The notes: generated by a model from the letters alone, not told the origin. Shown: positions 18,692-27,801, numbered from the stretch's first letter. The stretch is 64,000 nucleotides of DNA from Rhodoglobus sp. (GCA_025464445.1 JAODLY010000004.1:1-64000), one strand, 5' to 3'. Numbers and translations are program-made.

Positions 18692-18701
18692 CAAGCGCTT
18701 G
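18692..18701. promoter_or_regulatory. LacI-family-type palindrome
   Basis: CAAGCGCTTG perfect palindrome. Confidence 0.45.
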
Positions 18702-18731
18702 CAATGGCATCTTTGTTGCCCTAGCTTGTGA

Positions 18732-18749
18732 TGTGGAACCGGTTCCCCA
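18732..18749. promoter_or_regulatory. LacI-family operator candidate 2
   Basis: TGTGGAACCGGTTCCCCA, same core as 18586-18603 (GGAACCGGTTCC). Confidence 0.7.
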
Positions 18750-18830
18750 CGCGGGGCCGCGACCATCCTGCAATCCCAGCCGTGCGCGCCGACCACCAGG
18801 TGCGCCGGTCGACCTCAATGAGGAGGAAGT

Positions 18831-20165
18831 ATGAGTTTCACCGTGCACCGCCGATTCACAGTTCCGCTGGCAGTAGTAGTCGTAGCAGGCATCGCGCTCG
18901 CGGGCTGCTCGTCCGGCACCGGGGGCAGCAGCTCCGGCCCCGGCGATGCCGGCAAGGCCGACGGTGTTGTCACCGTCTACGGCACCATCCAGGACACCGA
19001 GGCGAAACTCCTCGAGCAGTCATGGGCGGATTGGGAAAAGACGAACAAGATCGACATCCAGTACGAAGGCTCGAAGGAGTTCGAGGCTCAGATCGGCGTT
19101 CGCGCCCAGGGCGGTAACGCCCCCGACATCGCGATCTTCCCGCAGCCAGGCCTGCTGGCCGACCTCGCATCGCGCGACTACATCCAGCCGGCTCCGCAGG
19201 GCGTTGCCGACAATGTGGCCAACAACTGGTCGAAAGACTGGGCGGGGTACGCGACGGTGAATGGCACGCTTTACGGCGCACCGCTCATGGCAAGCGTCAA
19301 GGGCTTCATCTGGTACTCGCCGGCGCAGTTCAAGGCGTGGGGCGTTTCCGTTCCCACCACCTGGCAGGAACTGCTCGACCTGACGAAGACCATCCAGCAG
19401 AAGACTGGCACGGCTCCCTGGTGCGCGGGCTTCGGCTCTGACGCCGCCACCGGTTGGCCGGGCACCGACTGGGTGGAAGACCTCGTTCTTCGCCAGGCCG
19501 GACCTGACGTCTACGACCAGTGGGTAAAGCACACGATCCCGTTCAACGACCCGGCGATCAAGAAAGCGTTCGACTCCGTCGGCGAGATCCTGCTTAACCC
19601 GGCATACGTGAACGCGGGCTTCGGCGACGTCAAGTCGATCAACAGCACCCCGTTCGGTGATGTCGCTCGCGCCATCGGCGACGGATCGTGCGCCCTGACC
19701 CACCAGGCATCCTTCTTCGACGGGTTCATCCAGGACCCGGCGAACGGCAACGCCACGGTTGGACCGGACGCCGACATCTGGGCATTCATCCTCCCGGGTG
19801 ACACCGCTGGTGCCCCCGCTGTCACGGGTGGTGGCGAAATGGTCGCCGCCTTCTCGAACGACGCCGACACGATCAAGGTGCAGGAGTACCTCTCTAGCGC
19901 GGACTGGGCGAACAGCCGAGTCTCGCTCGGTGGTGTGATCAGCGCCAACAAGGGCCTGGACGCGACAAACGCATCCAGCCCGATCCTCCAGGAAGCGATC
20001 AAGATCCTCCAGGACCCGAAGACCACCTTCAGGTTCGACGCTTCTGACCTCATGCCCGGCGTCGTCGGGGCCGGTTCCTTCTGGACAGGCATGGTCGACT
20101 GGGTGAACGGCAAGTCGACGGACGATGTGCTCGCGACAATCGAGTCATCCTGGCCCGCTGGCTAG
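18831..20165 (+). CDS. Sugar ABC transporter substrate-binding lipoprotein (AglE-like)
   Basis: Lipobox IALAGCSSG; TVYGTIQDTEAKLLEQSWADWEKTNKIDIQYEGSKEFEAQIGVRAQGGNAPDIAIFPQPG. Confidence 0.88.
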   Translation: MSFTVHRRFTVPLAVVVVAGIALAGCSSGTGGSSSGPGDAGKADGVVTVYGTIQDTEAKLLEQSWADWEKTNKIDIQYEGSKEFEAQIGVRAQGGNAPDIAIFPQPGLLADLASRDYIQPAPQGVADNVANNWSKDWAGYATVNGTLYGAPLMASVKGFIWYSPAQFKAWGVSVPTTWQELLDLTKTIQQKTGTAPWCAGFGSDAATGWPGTDWVEDLVLRQAGPDVYDQWVKHTIPFNDPAIKKAFDSVGEILLNPAYVNAGFGDVKSINSTPFGDVARAIGDGSCALTHQASFFDGFIQDPANGNATVGPDADIWAFILPGDTAGAPAVTGGGEMVAAFSNDADTIKVQEYLSSADWANSRVSLGGVISANKGLDATNASSPILQEAIKILQDPKTTFRFDASDLMPGVVGAGSFWTGMVDWVNGKSTDDVLATIESSWPAG

Positions 20166-20180
20166 CAACTGAGTAGTACC

Positions 20181-20210
20181 GGGGCCGGCGGAACCTGTTC
20201 CGCCGGCCCC
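20181..20210 (+). other. Strong intra-operon hairpin after the binding-protein gene
   Basis: GGGGCCGGCGGAA-CCTG-TTCCGCCGGCCCC, 13-bp perfect stem, no U-tract. Confidence 0.7.
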
Positions 20211-20286
20211 CTCTAACCCCATACTCTGAACAAACACCGCGTGAGCGGCGCTGATTGAGTCCACTGTCGTACTCGAAAGGAACTCC

Positions 20287-21420
20287 ATGGCAGGCTTCCT
20301 GAAATGGATCGCGACGCTCCCGTCGCTCGTGCAAATCCCCTTCGTCATCGCCGCCTTCATCGCGGTCGTTGCCCTCGTCATCTTCTTCGTGGAGATAGCC
20401 CCCCGCTCCGGGCGGGTCTACACGGTCATCCGCCTTGTGGTCTGCGTGGTCGCCCCCGTCATCATCTTCTTCGCGCTCGGCTCCGTCTGGTGGGCAGCGG
20501 CTGTCGCCGCCGTGCTTGGCGGGTTGTTCTTCATCCTCGACTACCGGTCGAGGCAGGGAGCCGGCTACCTCTTCCAGCTCATCGGCTTTTTGGCGCCGGC
20601 TGTCGCGCTGCTCGGCATCGGCCTCATCTACCCGACGGTGAGCACTTTCATCGCCGCGTTCCTGAACAGCCGCGGCAACCGTTTCGTCGGTCTCGAGAAC
20701 TTCGTCTGGATATTCACCCAGCAGACAGGTATCACCACGGTGCTCAACACCATCGTGTGGGTGCTCGTCGTGCCGACAGTGTCGACGATCTTCGGGCTTG
20801 CCTACGCGGTGTTCATCGACAAGTCGCGTGGCGAGAAGATTTTCAAGGTTCTCGTCTTCATGCCGATGGCCATCTCCTTCGTCGGGGCGAGCATCATCTG
20901 GCGCTTCGTCTACGACGCGAATCCGCCCGACCAGCAGCAGATCGGCCTGCTCAACCAGTTCGTCGTGCTCTTCGGCGGGCAGCCGGTGCAGTGGCTGCAG
21001 AACTCCCCATGGAACACGTTCTTCCTGATTGTGGTGCTGATCTGGGTGCAGACCGGTTTCGCCATGGTCGTGCTGTCCGCGGCGATCAAAGGGGTTCCCG
21101 CCGAGCAGGTCGAAGCCGCGCAACTCGACGGTACGAATGCCTGGCAGCGCTTCACGAATGTCACGGTTCCCGGCATCCGCAGTTCGCTCATCGTCGTGCT
21201 GACCACGATCTCGATAGCCAGCCTGAAGGTGTTCGACATCGTGCGGACGATGACGGCAGGCGCCAACAATACGAGCGTCATCGCCAACGAGATGTACACG
21301 CAATGGAAAGGCTTCGAGGTGGGCAGATCCTCGGCATTCGCCGTCGTGCTGTTCGTGCTGGTGCTTCCGATAGTCATCTACAACGCCCGCCAGATCAAAG
21401 CGCAGAGGGAGATCCGATGA
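20287..21420 (+). CDS. Sugar ABC transporter permease (AglF-like, extra N-terminal TMs)
   Basis: EAA-like loop EQVEAAQLDGTNAWQRFTNVTVPGIRSS; extra hydrophobic N-terminal region. Confidence 0.88.
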   Translation: MAGFLKWIATLPSLVQIPFVIAAFIAVVALVIFFVEIAPRSGRVYTVIRLVVCVVAPVIIFFALGSVWWAAAVAAVLGGLFFILDYRSRQGAGYLFQLIGFLAPAVALLGIGLIYPTVSTFIAAFLNSRGNRFVGLENFVWIFTQQTGITTVLNTIVWVLVVPTVSTIFGLAYAVFIDKSRGEKIFKVLVFMPMAISFVGASIIWRFVYDANPPDQQQIGLLNQFVVLFGGQPVQWLQNSPWNTFFLIVVLIWVQTGFAMVVLSAAIKGVPAEQVEAAQLDGTNAWQRFTNVTVPGIRSSLIVVLTTISIASLKVFDIVRTMTAGANNTSVIANEMYTQWKGFEVGRSSAFAVVLFVLVLPIVIYNARQIKAQREIR

Positions 21421-22394
21421 GCGCCGTCACCCCGATCGACCTTCCTATCGACAGGACAACTGAGCGCCAGTTGCGCGCCGGCGAGAAGGCGGCGGAGCGC
21501 AACGCGATCAAGCGCACCAAGAAGCGCCTCACCAGCCGGGGCGCCACGATTGCCGCGCTCGTCATCGCAGTGCTCTGGACGACACCGACATTCGGGCTGT
21601 TCCTCTCATCGTTCCGCCCTGCCGACAAGATCGCGACGACCGGCTGGTGGACGATCTTCGCCAACCCGGGCTTCACGCTCGACAACTACCAGAAGGTGCT
21701 TCAGGCGGGTAACACCTCCCTCAACCTTGCCGGGGCGTTCTTCAACTCGATTGCCATCACGATCCCGGCGACGGTGTTCCCTCTGGTCATCGCGAGCCTC
21801 GCCGCATACGCATTCGCCTGGATCGACTTCAAGGGCAAGAACTGGATGTTCGTCGGCGTTTTCGCGCTGCAGATAGTTCCGCTGCAGATGGCTCTGGTGC
21901 CGCTGCTGAGCCTGTTCTCGCGGGGCCTGAAGATCGGCGACGTGCAGCTTTTCGACGGGCTCGACGCGAGCAACTCCTATTCGCAGGTCTGGATCGCCCA
22001 CACGATTTTCGCGCTGCCCCTCGCCATCTTCCTGCTGCACAACTTCGTCTCGGAGATTCCCAGGGAGCTCATCGAAGCCGCGCGAGTGGACGGCGCGGGG
22101 CACGGGCAGATATTTTTCAGGATCGTGCTGCCCCTGACCTTTCCGGCGATCGCGTCTTTCGCCATCTTCCAGTTCCTCTGGGTCTGGAACGACCTGCTCG
22201 TCGCTCTGGTCTTCGCGGACGGCGCCGTGGCCCCGATGACCAAGCTGCTGGCCGAGATCTCCGGTAACCGTGGGCAGGACTGGTACCTGCTCACTGCCGG
22301 TGCGTTCATCTCGATTCTCGTGCCGCTCATCGTGTTCTTCTCGCTGCAGCGGTTCTTCGTGCGCGGTCTGCTTGCAGGTTCGACGAAGGGCTGA
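21417..22394 (+). CDS. Sugar ABC transporter permease (AglG-like)
   Basis: EAA loop ELIEAARVDGAGHGQIFFRIVLPLTFPAIASFAIFQFLWVWNDLL; ATGA overlap with upstream permease. Confidence 0.9.
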   Translation: MSAVTPIDLPIDRTTERQLRAGEKAAERNAIKRTKKRLTSRGATIAALVIAVLWTTPTFGLFLSSFRPADKIATTGWWTIFANPGFTLDNYQKVLQAGNTSLNLAGAFFNSIAITIPATVFPLVIASLAAYAFAWIDFKGKNWMFVGVFALQIVPLQMALVPLLSLFSRGLKIGDVQLFDGLDASNSYSQVWIAHTIFALPLAIFLLHNFVSEIPRELIEAARVDGAGHGQIFFRIVLPLTFPAIASFAIFQFLWVWNDLLVALVFADGAVAPMTKLLAEISGNRGQDWYLLTAGAFISILVPLIVFFSLQRFFVRGLLAGSTKG

Positions 22395-22411
22395 TCTCGC
22401 CCAGGCACACG

Positions 22412-22446
22412 GATGGGCCGCCGCCTCAATGAGGCGACGGCCCATC
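22412..22446. terminator. Terminator between convergent genes
   Basis: GATGGGCCG(C)CGCCTC-AAT-GAGGCG(A)CGGCCCATC followed by TTCT. Confidence 0.75.
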
Positions 22447-22501
22447 TTCTACTCGGTGGGGGTGTACCGGGGGTCGACGCCCCGCACCGAGATTCGCGGT
22501 G

Positions 22502-24082
22502 CTACTCCATCCTGTTCCGACGGCTGACCAGTACGCGGCTCACCAGGAGGAACGCGCCTCCCAGCGGCAGCAGCACGAGTGCGGCCATGGTCGCCGGCCC
22601 GGTGACAGCGCCGGTCATCGCCAGCTGCGGGCAGGTGGAGACGGTGCCCGTCCCCGACCAGCTCAGTTCGCTGTGCTGCGACGGCTCGTCGGACTTCGAC
22701 GTGTCCCCGACGTAACCGTGAGTGTCGACGACCTTCACGGTGTACGTGCCTGCGGGCAGGCTGGACGGCGGGACCGCCCACGTCGGGGCGCTGGCGGTGA
22801 ACGTCTGATCGGTGATCAGGCCGTTCGGACCGGTCAGGGTCACATGATATTCACGACCGGGTACCAGCCCCGACAACATCGCACCCAGCGAGCCGGAACC
22901 ACCGACCGCGCACTTCGGGGCGAATGTGATCGTGACGTTACCTGGGCACGGATCCACCGTGAACTCATAGGTCACCGGGCCAACGTCGGTGCGACCGTCG
23001 CTCTCGACAGTCACCGTGTACGTGCCCGGAGACAGATCGAAATCGCGGTCCCAGGAGTGGTGATCATCGAAGGTGAACTCCTGCGAGAAACCACCGGGAC
23101 CGGTCACGGTCACGGTGTACTCGCGGTGATCATCGAGCTTGCCGACATGCACCTCCACCTTCGCCGTGCCGCCGATCACGTTGCAGCTGTGATGGACTTC
23201 GGAACTGATCTCTGGGCAGGTGTACTTGATCCAGCTGTCGTCCTTCGTCCACTTTTCATCGCCGTACTTGACCTTCACCTCGAACTTGCCGGTAGTGAAG
23301 CCGTAGACGGTCACGGTTGCACTGCCGTTGTCGATCGTGAAGGGTGTGAGCACCCCGTTGATCCACAGTTCGTAGTGGCCCCAGGCCACGAGGTGCTTCA
23401 GCGTGACGGTGACAACCGTCGGGCAGTAGTTCTTGACGTGGATGTCGATGTCGGGCTTCGGCGTCTCACAGAAGAACTTGTTATCGGTGTCGTTGAGATT
23501 CAGGAGGTCGCAGGGGTTGAACTCCGGCGTCGACTTCAGCGAGTCCGTGACGGGAGGTTCTACCGTGCCGTTCGCGGCTGACGCGTCGGCGAGCGCGGAC
23601 TCTGCTGCTTGCGCAGCGGCCTCGAGTTCATCGGCGTTGGCTCGTGCCGTAGCGGCTGCGGCCCCGGCTGTTGCCGCGTCCGCCTCTGCCGTGGTGGCCG
23701 CCAGGTCGGCGGCGACGAAAGCATCCAGGGCGGCTGCGGCTGCTGCCTGCAGGTCGTTGTCCGTAGGATCGCCCAGCGCAGCTGTGGCCGCGTCAGCACT
23801 TGCGGTGGCCGCGGCGTCTGACGCGGCTCGCAGCGTGGTCGCATTGTCAGCGGCTGCCGTTGCAGCGGCTTCCGCCGCCTGAGCATCCAGCTCGGCGGCG
23901 TCCGCAGCGCTGCGGGCTTGATCGGCGGCGGCGGTAAGGCTGCCGATGTCGGGGGTGTCCGCGCTGGCGGACATCGGGAGCAGCACTGCTCCTGCCCCGA
24001 AGAGGACCGCGACAGCCAACCCCGCGATGAGGCCTCCCAGCGTCTTCTCGGTCTGACGGTATGGTCTTGCCTGATTAAACAT
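22502..24082 (-). CDS. LAXTG-anchored surface protein: Ala-rich coiled-coil stalk plus Cys-bounded modules
   Basis: Signal-like N-terminus; AADQARSAADAAELDAQAAEAAATAAADNA...; modules SCNVIGGTAKVEVHVGK... and KCAVGGSGSLGAMLSGLVPGREYHVTLTG; C-terminal LAMTG-TM-SRRNRME. Confidence 0.82.
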   Translation of the reverse strand: MFNQARPYRQTEKTLGGLIAGLAVAVLFGAGAVLLPMSASADTPDIGSLTAAADQARSAADAAELDAQAAEAAATAAADNATTLRAASDAAATASADAATAALGDPTDNDLQAAAAAALDAFVAADLAATTAEADAATAGAAAATARANADELEAAAQAAESALADASAANGTVEPPVTDSLKSTPEFNPCDLLNLNDTDNKFFCETPKPDIDIHVKNYCPTVVTVTLKHLVAWGHYELWINGVLTPFTIDNGSATVTVYGFTTGKFEVKVKYGDEKWTKDDSWIKYTCPEISSEVHHSCNVIGGTAKVEVHVGKLDDHREYTVTVTGPGGFSQEFTFDDHHSWDRDFDLSPGTYTVTVESDGRTDVGPVTYEFTVDPCPGNVTITFAPKCAVGGSGSLGAMLSGLVPGREYHVTLTGPNGLITDQTFTASAPTWAVPPSSLPAGTYTVKVVDTHGYVGDTSKSDEPSQHSELSWSGTGTVSTCPQLAMTGAVTGPATMAALVLLPLGGAFLLVSRVLVSRRNRME

Positions 24083-24207
24083 TGGTGCCCCACTTCTCTC
24101 AGTGTTGACCCCGGTAAACCGCATACAACCACCGCGGGATGCATGAGCCGCGGGGTATGCAGAGTTGAAAAAAGGGGTGAGAGAGGGGTGAAACCGATTC
24201 AGTCGTT

Positions 24208-25791
24208 TTAGACGGAGATGCCATATCGCTGGGCGCGATCGATGACCTCGTGCCGGCTTGCCGCGCCCAGTTTGCGATAGATGCTCCGCACCTGGGTCTT
24301 GATCGTGTTGGGTGAGACGCGAAGCTGCGTGGAGATCTGGTGCTGTGTCTCGCCCGCCATGAGGTGGCGAAGGATTACGCGTTCCCGCGAGCTCAGGGGA
24401 GGCAGCGAGTTGCCCTCCTCGACGTCGAGGCCGAGGGCGAGCTCATCGAGCATGGCAAGGGTTTCCTCGTCTTTCCGCCGCTGCCGCGCAGCATCGATGA
24501 CGCGCCCGAGAAGGTGATGCGGAATGGCCGCGAACTGGCGTCGCCAGCCGGTTCTCGCGGCCTGGAGGAAGATTCTGTCGGCGGCGACCGCTGCGATCGA
24601 GGAGTCTCCCAACGCCTCGTGCGCCACGCAACGGACGACTTCCACGTGCGCGAGATTGCGGGGACTGTGGTCATCACCCATGGCCTTGCATTCGTCGGTG
24701 CGCCTCAGTGCGGACTCGAATTCGCCGGTGTGCAATTCGAGAATTGCGAGAAGGCGGGCCGGACAGCAGACGTGATAGGCGTCGGGCATCAGCGCGGTCA
24801 TCGCGTCGCGGGCGGCGCCGATCTCGCCACACACGATCAACGCCAATGCGCGCTCCGAGTCGTGGAGCTGTTCGAGAAGCCCTGGGGACTGCCACCCACG
24901 AAGCTGGATACGGATGTCGCGCAGGGCGTCGAGCTGCTCGCGAGGTCCGGACCTCGCGCCGAGCACGATGGAGTGCAGGTGGGCGGTGAGCAACTCGTAC
25001 TCGGTGCCGGTAGTTGTCTCACCGATCCGACCCAGCAGCGTGTCGGCGAGGTCGATGCGGCCTTCGTCGATCGCCAGCAGTCCTTCAGCGATCAGGATCG
25101 GGGCCTCGCTGACTGCGCCAGGAGGCGGTGACCCCGCCGGCCTGGCCTGGTGAGCCCACGCCACCTGCTCATAGGGGCTGTTGGGGATCCCCGCGAAATA
25201 CTCGACGAGGGCGAGGCATCCGCGGGCCTCCAGGACGAGTCCGCGATCCTGCCGTTCCTGCTGGAGGGCGAGGGCGTGTTCGAGATCCTGGCGGGCCTGG
25301 CTGAGTTCACCCAGAAGCAGCCGGCAGATTCCGTGTTGCACGAGCGCGAGCGACTGCAACTGCATGCGTGTGCGCAGCGGCACGTCTACAGTCGCGAGCA
25401 ACTCCCAGGCCAGGTCAGCCTGGGTGAGGCCGTCCAGCAGCCGGCCAAGCCCGAGGAAGGCCGACGATCGGATCACGCAGGACATCACCGCCAGGGCGGG
25501 ATCGAAGGTGCCGGCGGAGAGCAGCACATCTGCGGCATCCACATAGGAGAGCGCGGCGAAGGGATTGGCCGGGGGAGAGTTCCGGGAACTCGCGCCCAGC
25601 ACGAGCGCGAGCGACGGGTGCGAGGTCCACAGCTCCTCCGGCAGGCGGAGGATGCGTTCCCGCAGTTCCGTGGCACGTTCCGGCACGTGTTCGAGCGCGT
25701 CGTCGGCAAGCGCCGTCGCAGCTTCGGTGAAGGATTGCTGGTCCAACAGGGAGTCCAATGACTCACGAAACTCCGCGAAAGAGGTTGCCAT
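24208..25791 (-). CDS. LuxR-family regulator with helical (TPR/MalT-like) region and C-terminal HTH
   Basis: C-terminus SSRERVILRHLMAGETQHQISTQLRVSPNTIKTQVRSIYRKLGAASRHEVIDRA; no Walker motifs seen in the N-terminal part. Confidence 0.85.
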   Translation of the reverse strand: MATSFAEFRESLDSLLDQQSFTEAATALADDALEHVPERATELRERILRLPEELWTSHPSLALVLGASSRNSPPANPFAALSYVDAADVLLSAGTFDPALAVMSCVIRSSAFLGLGRLLDGLTQADLAWELLATVDVPLRTRMQLQSLALVQHGICRLLLGELSQARQDLEHALALQQERQDRGLVLEARGCLALVEYFAGIPNSPYEQVAWAHQARPAGSPPPGAVSEAPILIAEGLLAIDEGRIDLADTLLGRIGETTTGTEYELLTAHLHSIVLGARSGPREQLDALRDIRIQLRGWQSPGLLEQLHDSERALALIVCGEIGAARDAMTALMPDAYHVCCPARLLAILELHTGEFESALRRTDECKAMGDDHSPRNLAHVEVVRCVAHEALGDSSIAAVAADRIFLQAARTGWRRQFAAIPHHLLGRVIDAARQRRKDEETLAMLDELALGLDVEEGNSLPPLSSRERVILRHLMAGETQHQISTQLRVSPNTIKTQVRSIYRKLGAASRHEVIDRAQRYGISV

Positions 25792-25923
25792 AAGACACCT
25801 CGCTAACCTTTGACCCCCGGGTATGGACAACGGCTTCATTTGAATGTACCTCGCGAGCCGGGCCATAGATAGGAGGTTGGCAAACGCGGCAGCATGGTCG
25901 TTGACGCGATCTAGGCTTGCGGA

Positions 25924-27801
25924 ATGAGCGGAATGCACGGCGGTGCCGGCGGGAGCCAAGTCGGCCAATACGGCAAGCAACGCTCCCGCATGAGCGGCGG
26001 GGATGCTGCGGCGCAGCGGGCGGAGAACGCCGGCGCGCCTAAGGTGCCAGACCTGCTTCGCCGCATCGGGGGGCTGTTCGCGCCGCACCGCGGCGCGCTG
26101 AGCGTCACGATAGTGCTGGTGCTCATCAGTGCGGGGTTGAGCGTGTTACCTCCCCTATTGACGAGGCAGCTCTTCGATGTCGGGCTGTTTCCGAAGACCG
26201 GTGGGCCCAACGTGCCCGTGCTGCTCGAACTGGTCACGGCGATGGTCTCGCTGCTCGTGGCATCCGCGGCTCTCGGTGTGTGGCAGACCTGGCTCACCGC
26301 GAATGTGGGCAACAAGGTGATGGGTGCGCTGCGCATCAGGCTGTTCGGGCATCTGCAGGCGATGGAACTCGCGTTCTTCACGCGGACGAAGACCGGCATC
26401 ATCCAGTCCAGGCTGCAGAACGATGTCGGCGGCGTAGCCGGCGTGCTGAGCAATACGATCTCGAGCGTCATCGGCAACACGGTGACGGTGATCGCAGCGC
26501 TCGTGAGCATGCTCATCCTCAGTTGGCAGCTGACAATCGTCGCGGTCATCCTGCTGCCGGTGCTCGTGATCGCCCAGCGCAGGGTGGGCCAGGTGCGCGC
26601 GCGGATCGCGACGAAGACCCAGGAGTCGCTGAGCGAGATGACGGCGATCACGCAGGAGGCGCTGAGCGTCTCGGGCATCCTGCTCGCGAAGAGCTTCAAC
26701 CGGCAGCACGCCGAGACGGCGCGCTACGAGGCGGAGAACCAGAACCAGGTCTCGCTGCAGGTGCGCCAGCAGATGAGCGGCCAGTGGTTCTTCGCGATGG
26801 TCAACATCTTCCTGTCGATAATCCCCGCGGTCATCTATGTTGTCGCCGCGTACCTCATCACGGGCGGCGTGAGCGTCACGGCAGGCACGATCGTGGCATT
26901 CACTACGGTGCAGGCACGGCTCATGTTCCCGCTGCTCGGCCTGCTGCGGGTGGCGCTCGACCTGCAAACATCTTCGGCGCTTTTCGCTCGCATCTTCGAG
27001 TATCTCGACCTCGTGCCGGCGATCTCCGATCGGCCGGACGCCCACCAGGTGCAGCCGGCGCGGCTGGGTGAGGTCGCGTTCGATGACGTGGTCTTCCGCT
27101 ATCCGGATGCGCCGAAGGATTCGCCCGCGACCCTCAAGGGCGTTTCGTTCACCATCGCCCCCGGGCAGTTCGCGGCGTTCGTCGGGCCCTCGGGGGCAGG
27201 CAAGACAACCGTGAGCTACCTGATCCCGCGGCTGCACGACGTGACGAGCGGCACGGTGTCGTTCGCCGGCGACGACGTGCGCTCGCTCGAGACCGATTCG
27301 CTCGTGGGCAATATCGGCATCGTCAGCCAGGAGACTTACCTGTTCCATGCGACGATCGCCGAGAACCTCAGGTACGCCAGGCCCGATGCGACCCAGGCCG
27401 AGCTCGAGGCGGCGGCCACCGCGGCGAATATCCACGACACGATCGCATCGTTCCCCGACGCGTACGACACTGTCGTTGGCGAGCGCGGCTACCGGCTATC
27501 CGGTGGCGAGAAGCAGCGGATTGCGATCGCCCGGGTGCTGCTCAAAGACCCAGCAGTGCTCATCCTCGACGAGGCGACGAGTGCGCTCGACGCCATTTCC
27601 GAGCGGGTAGTCCAGGCCGCGCTCGACACCGCGTCGCGCGGCAGGACGACGATCGCTGTCGCCCATCGGCTCTCCACGGTCATCGCCGCGGATGTGATTT
27701 TCGTCGTCGTGTCGGGGGAGATCGTCGAGCAGGGCACACACGACGAATTGCTCGCAGCCGGCGGCATGTATTCGTCGCTCTACGCCGAGCAATTGCGATG
27801 A
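25924..27801 (+). CDS. ABC exporter, fused membrane and ATPase domains
   Basis: GPSGAGKTT, YRLSGGEKQRIAIARVLLKDPAVLILDEATSALD plus TM domain. Confidence 0.95.
   Translation: MSGMHGGAGGSQVGQYGKQRSRMSGGDAAAQRAENAGAPKVPDLLRRIGGLFAPHRGALSVTIVLVLISAGLSVLPPLLTRQLFDVGLFPKTGGPNVPVLLELVTAMVSLLVASAALGVWQTWLTANVGNKVMGALRIRLFGHLQAMELAFFTRTKTGIIQSRLQNDVGGVAGVLSNTISSVIGNTVTVIAALVSMLILSWQLTIVAVILLPVLVIAQRRVGQVRARIATKTQESLSEMTAITQEALSVSGILLAKSFNRQHAETARYEAENQNQVSLQVRQQMSGQWFFAMVNIFLSIIPAVIYVVAAYLITGGVSVTAGTIVAFTTVQARLMFPLLGLLRVALDLQTSSALFARIFEYLDLVPAISDRPDAHQVQPARLGEVAFDDVVFRYPDAPKDSPATLKGVSFTIAPGQFAAFVGPSGAGKTTVSYLIPRLHDVTSGTVSFAGDDVRSLETDSLVGNIGIVSQETYLFHATIAENLRYARPDATQAELEAAATAANIHDTIASFPDAYDTVVGERGYRLSGGEKQRIAIARVLLKDPAVLILDEATSALDAISERVVQAALDTASRGRTTIAVAHRLSTVIAADVIFVVVSGEIVEQGTHDELLAAGGMYSSLYAEQLR

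Noticed and set aside
20304-21416. Upstream extension of ORF 20304-22394
   Set aside because: Overlaps the AglF-like permease out of frame; AglG-like protein starts at 21417.
25792-26088. N-terminal extension of the LuxR-type ORF
   Set aside because: Overlaps the divergent ABC exporter and lacks conserved features; MATSFAEFRESL at 25791 is the better start.
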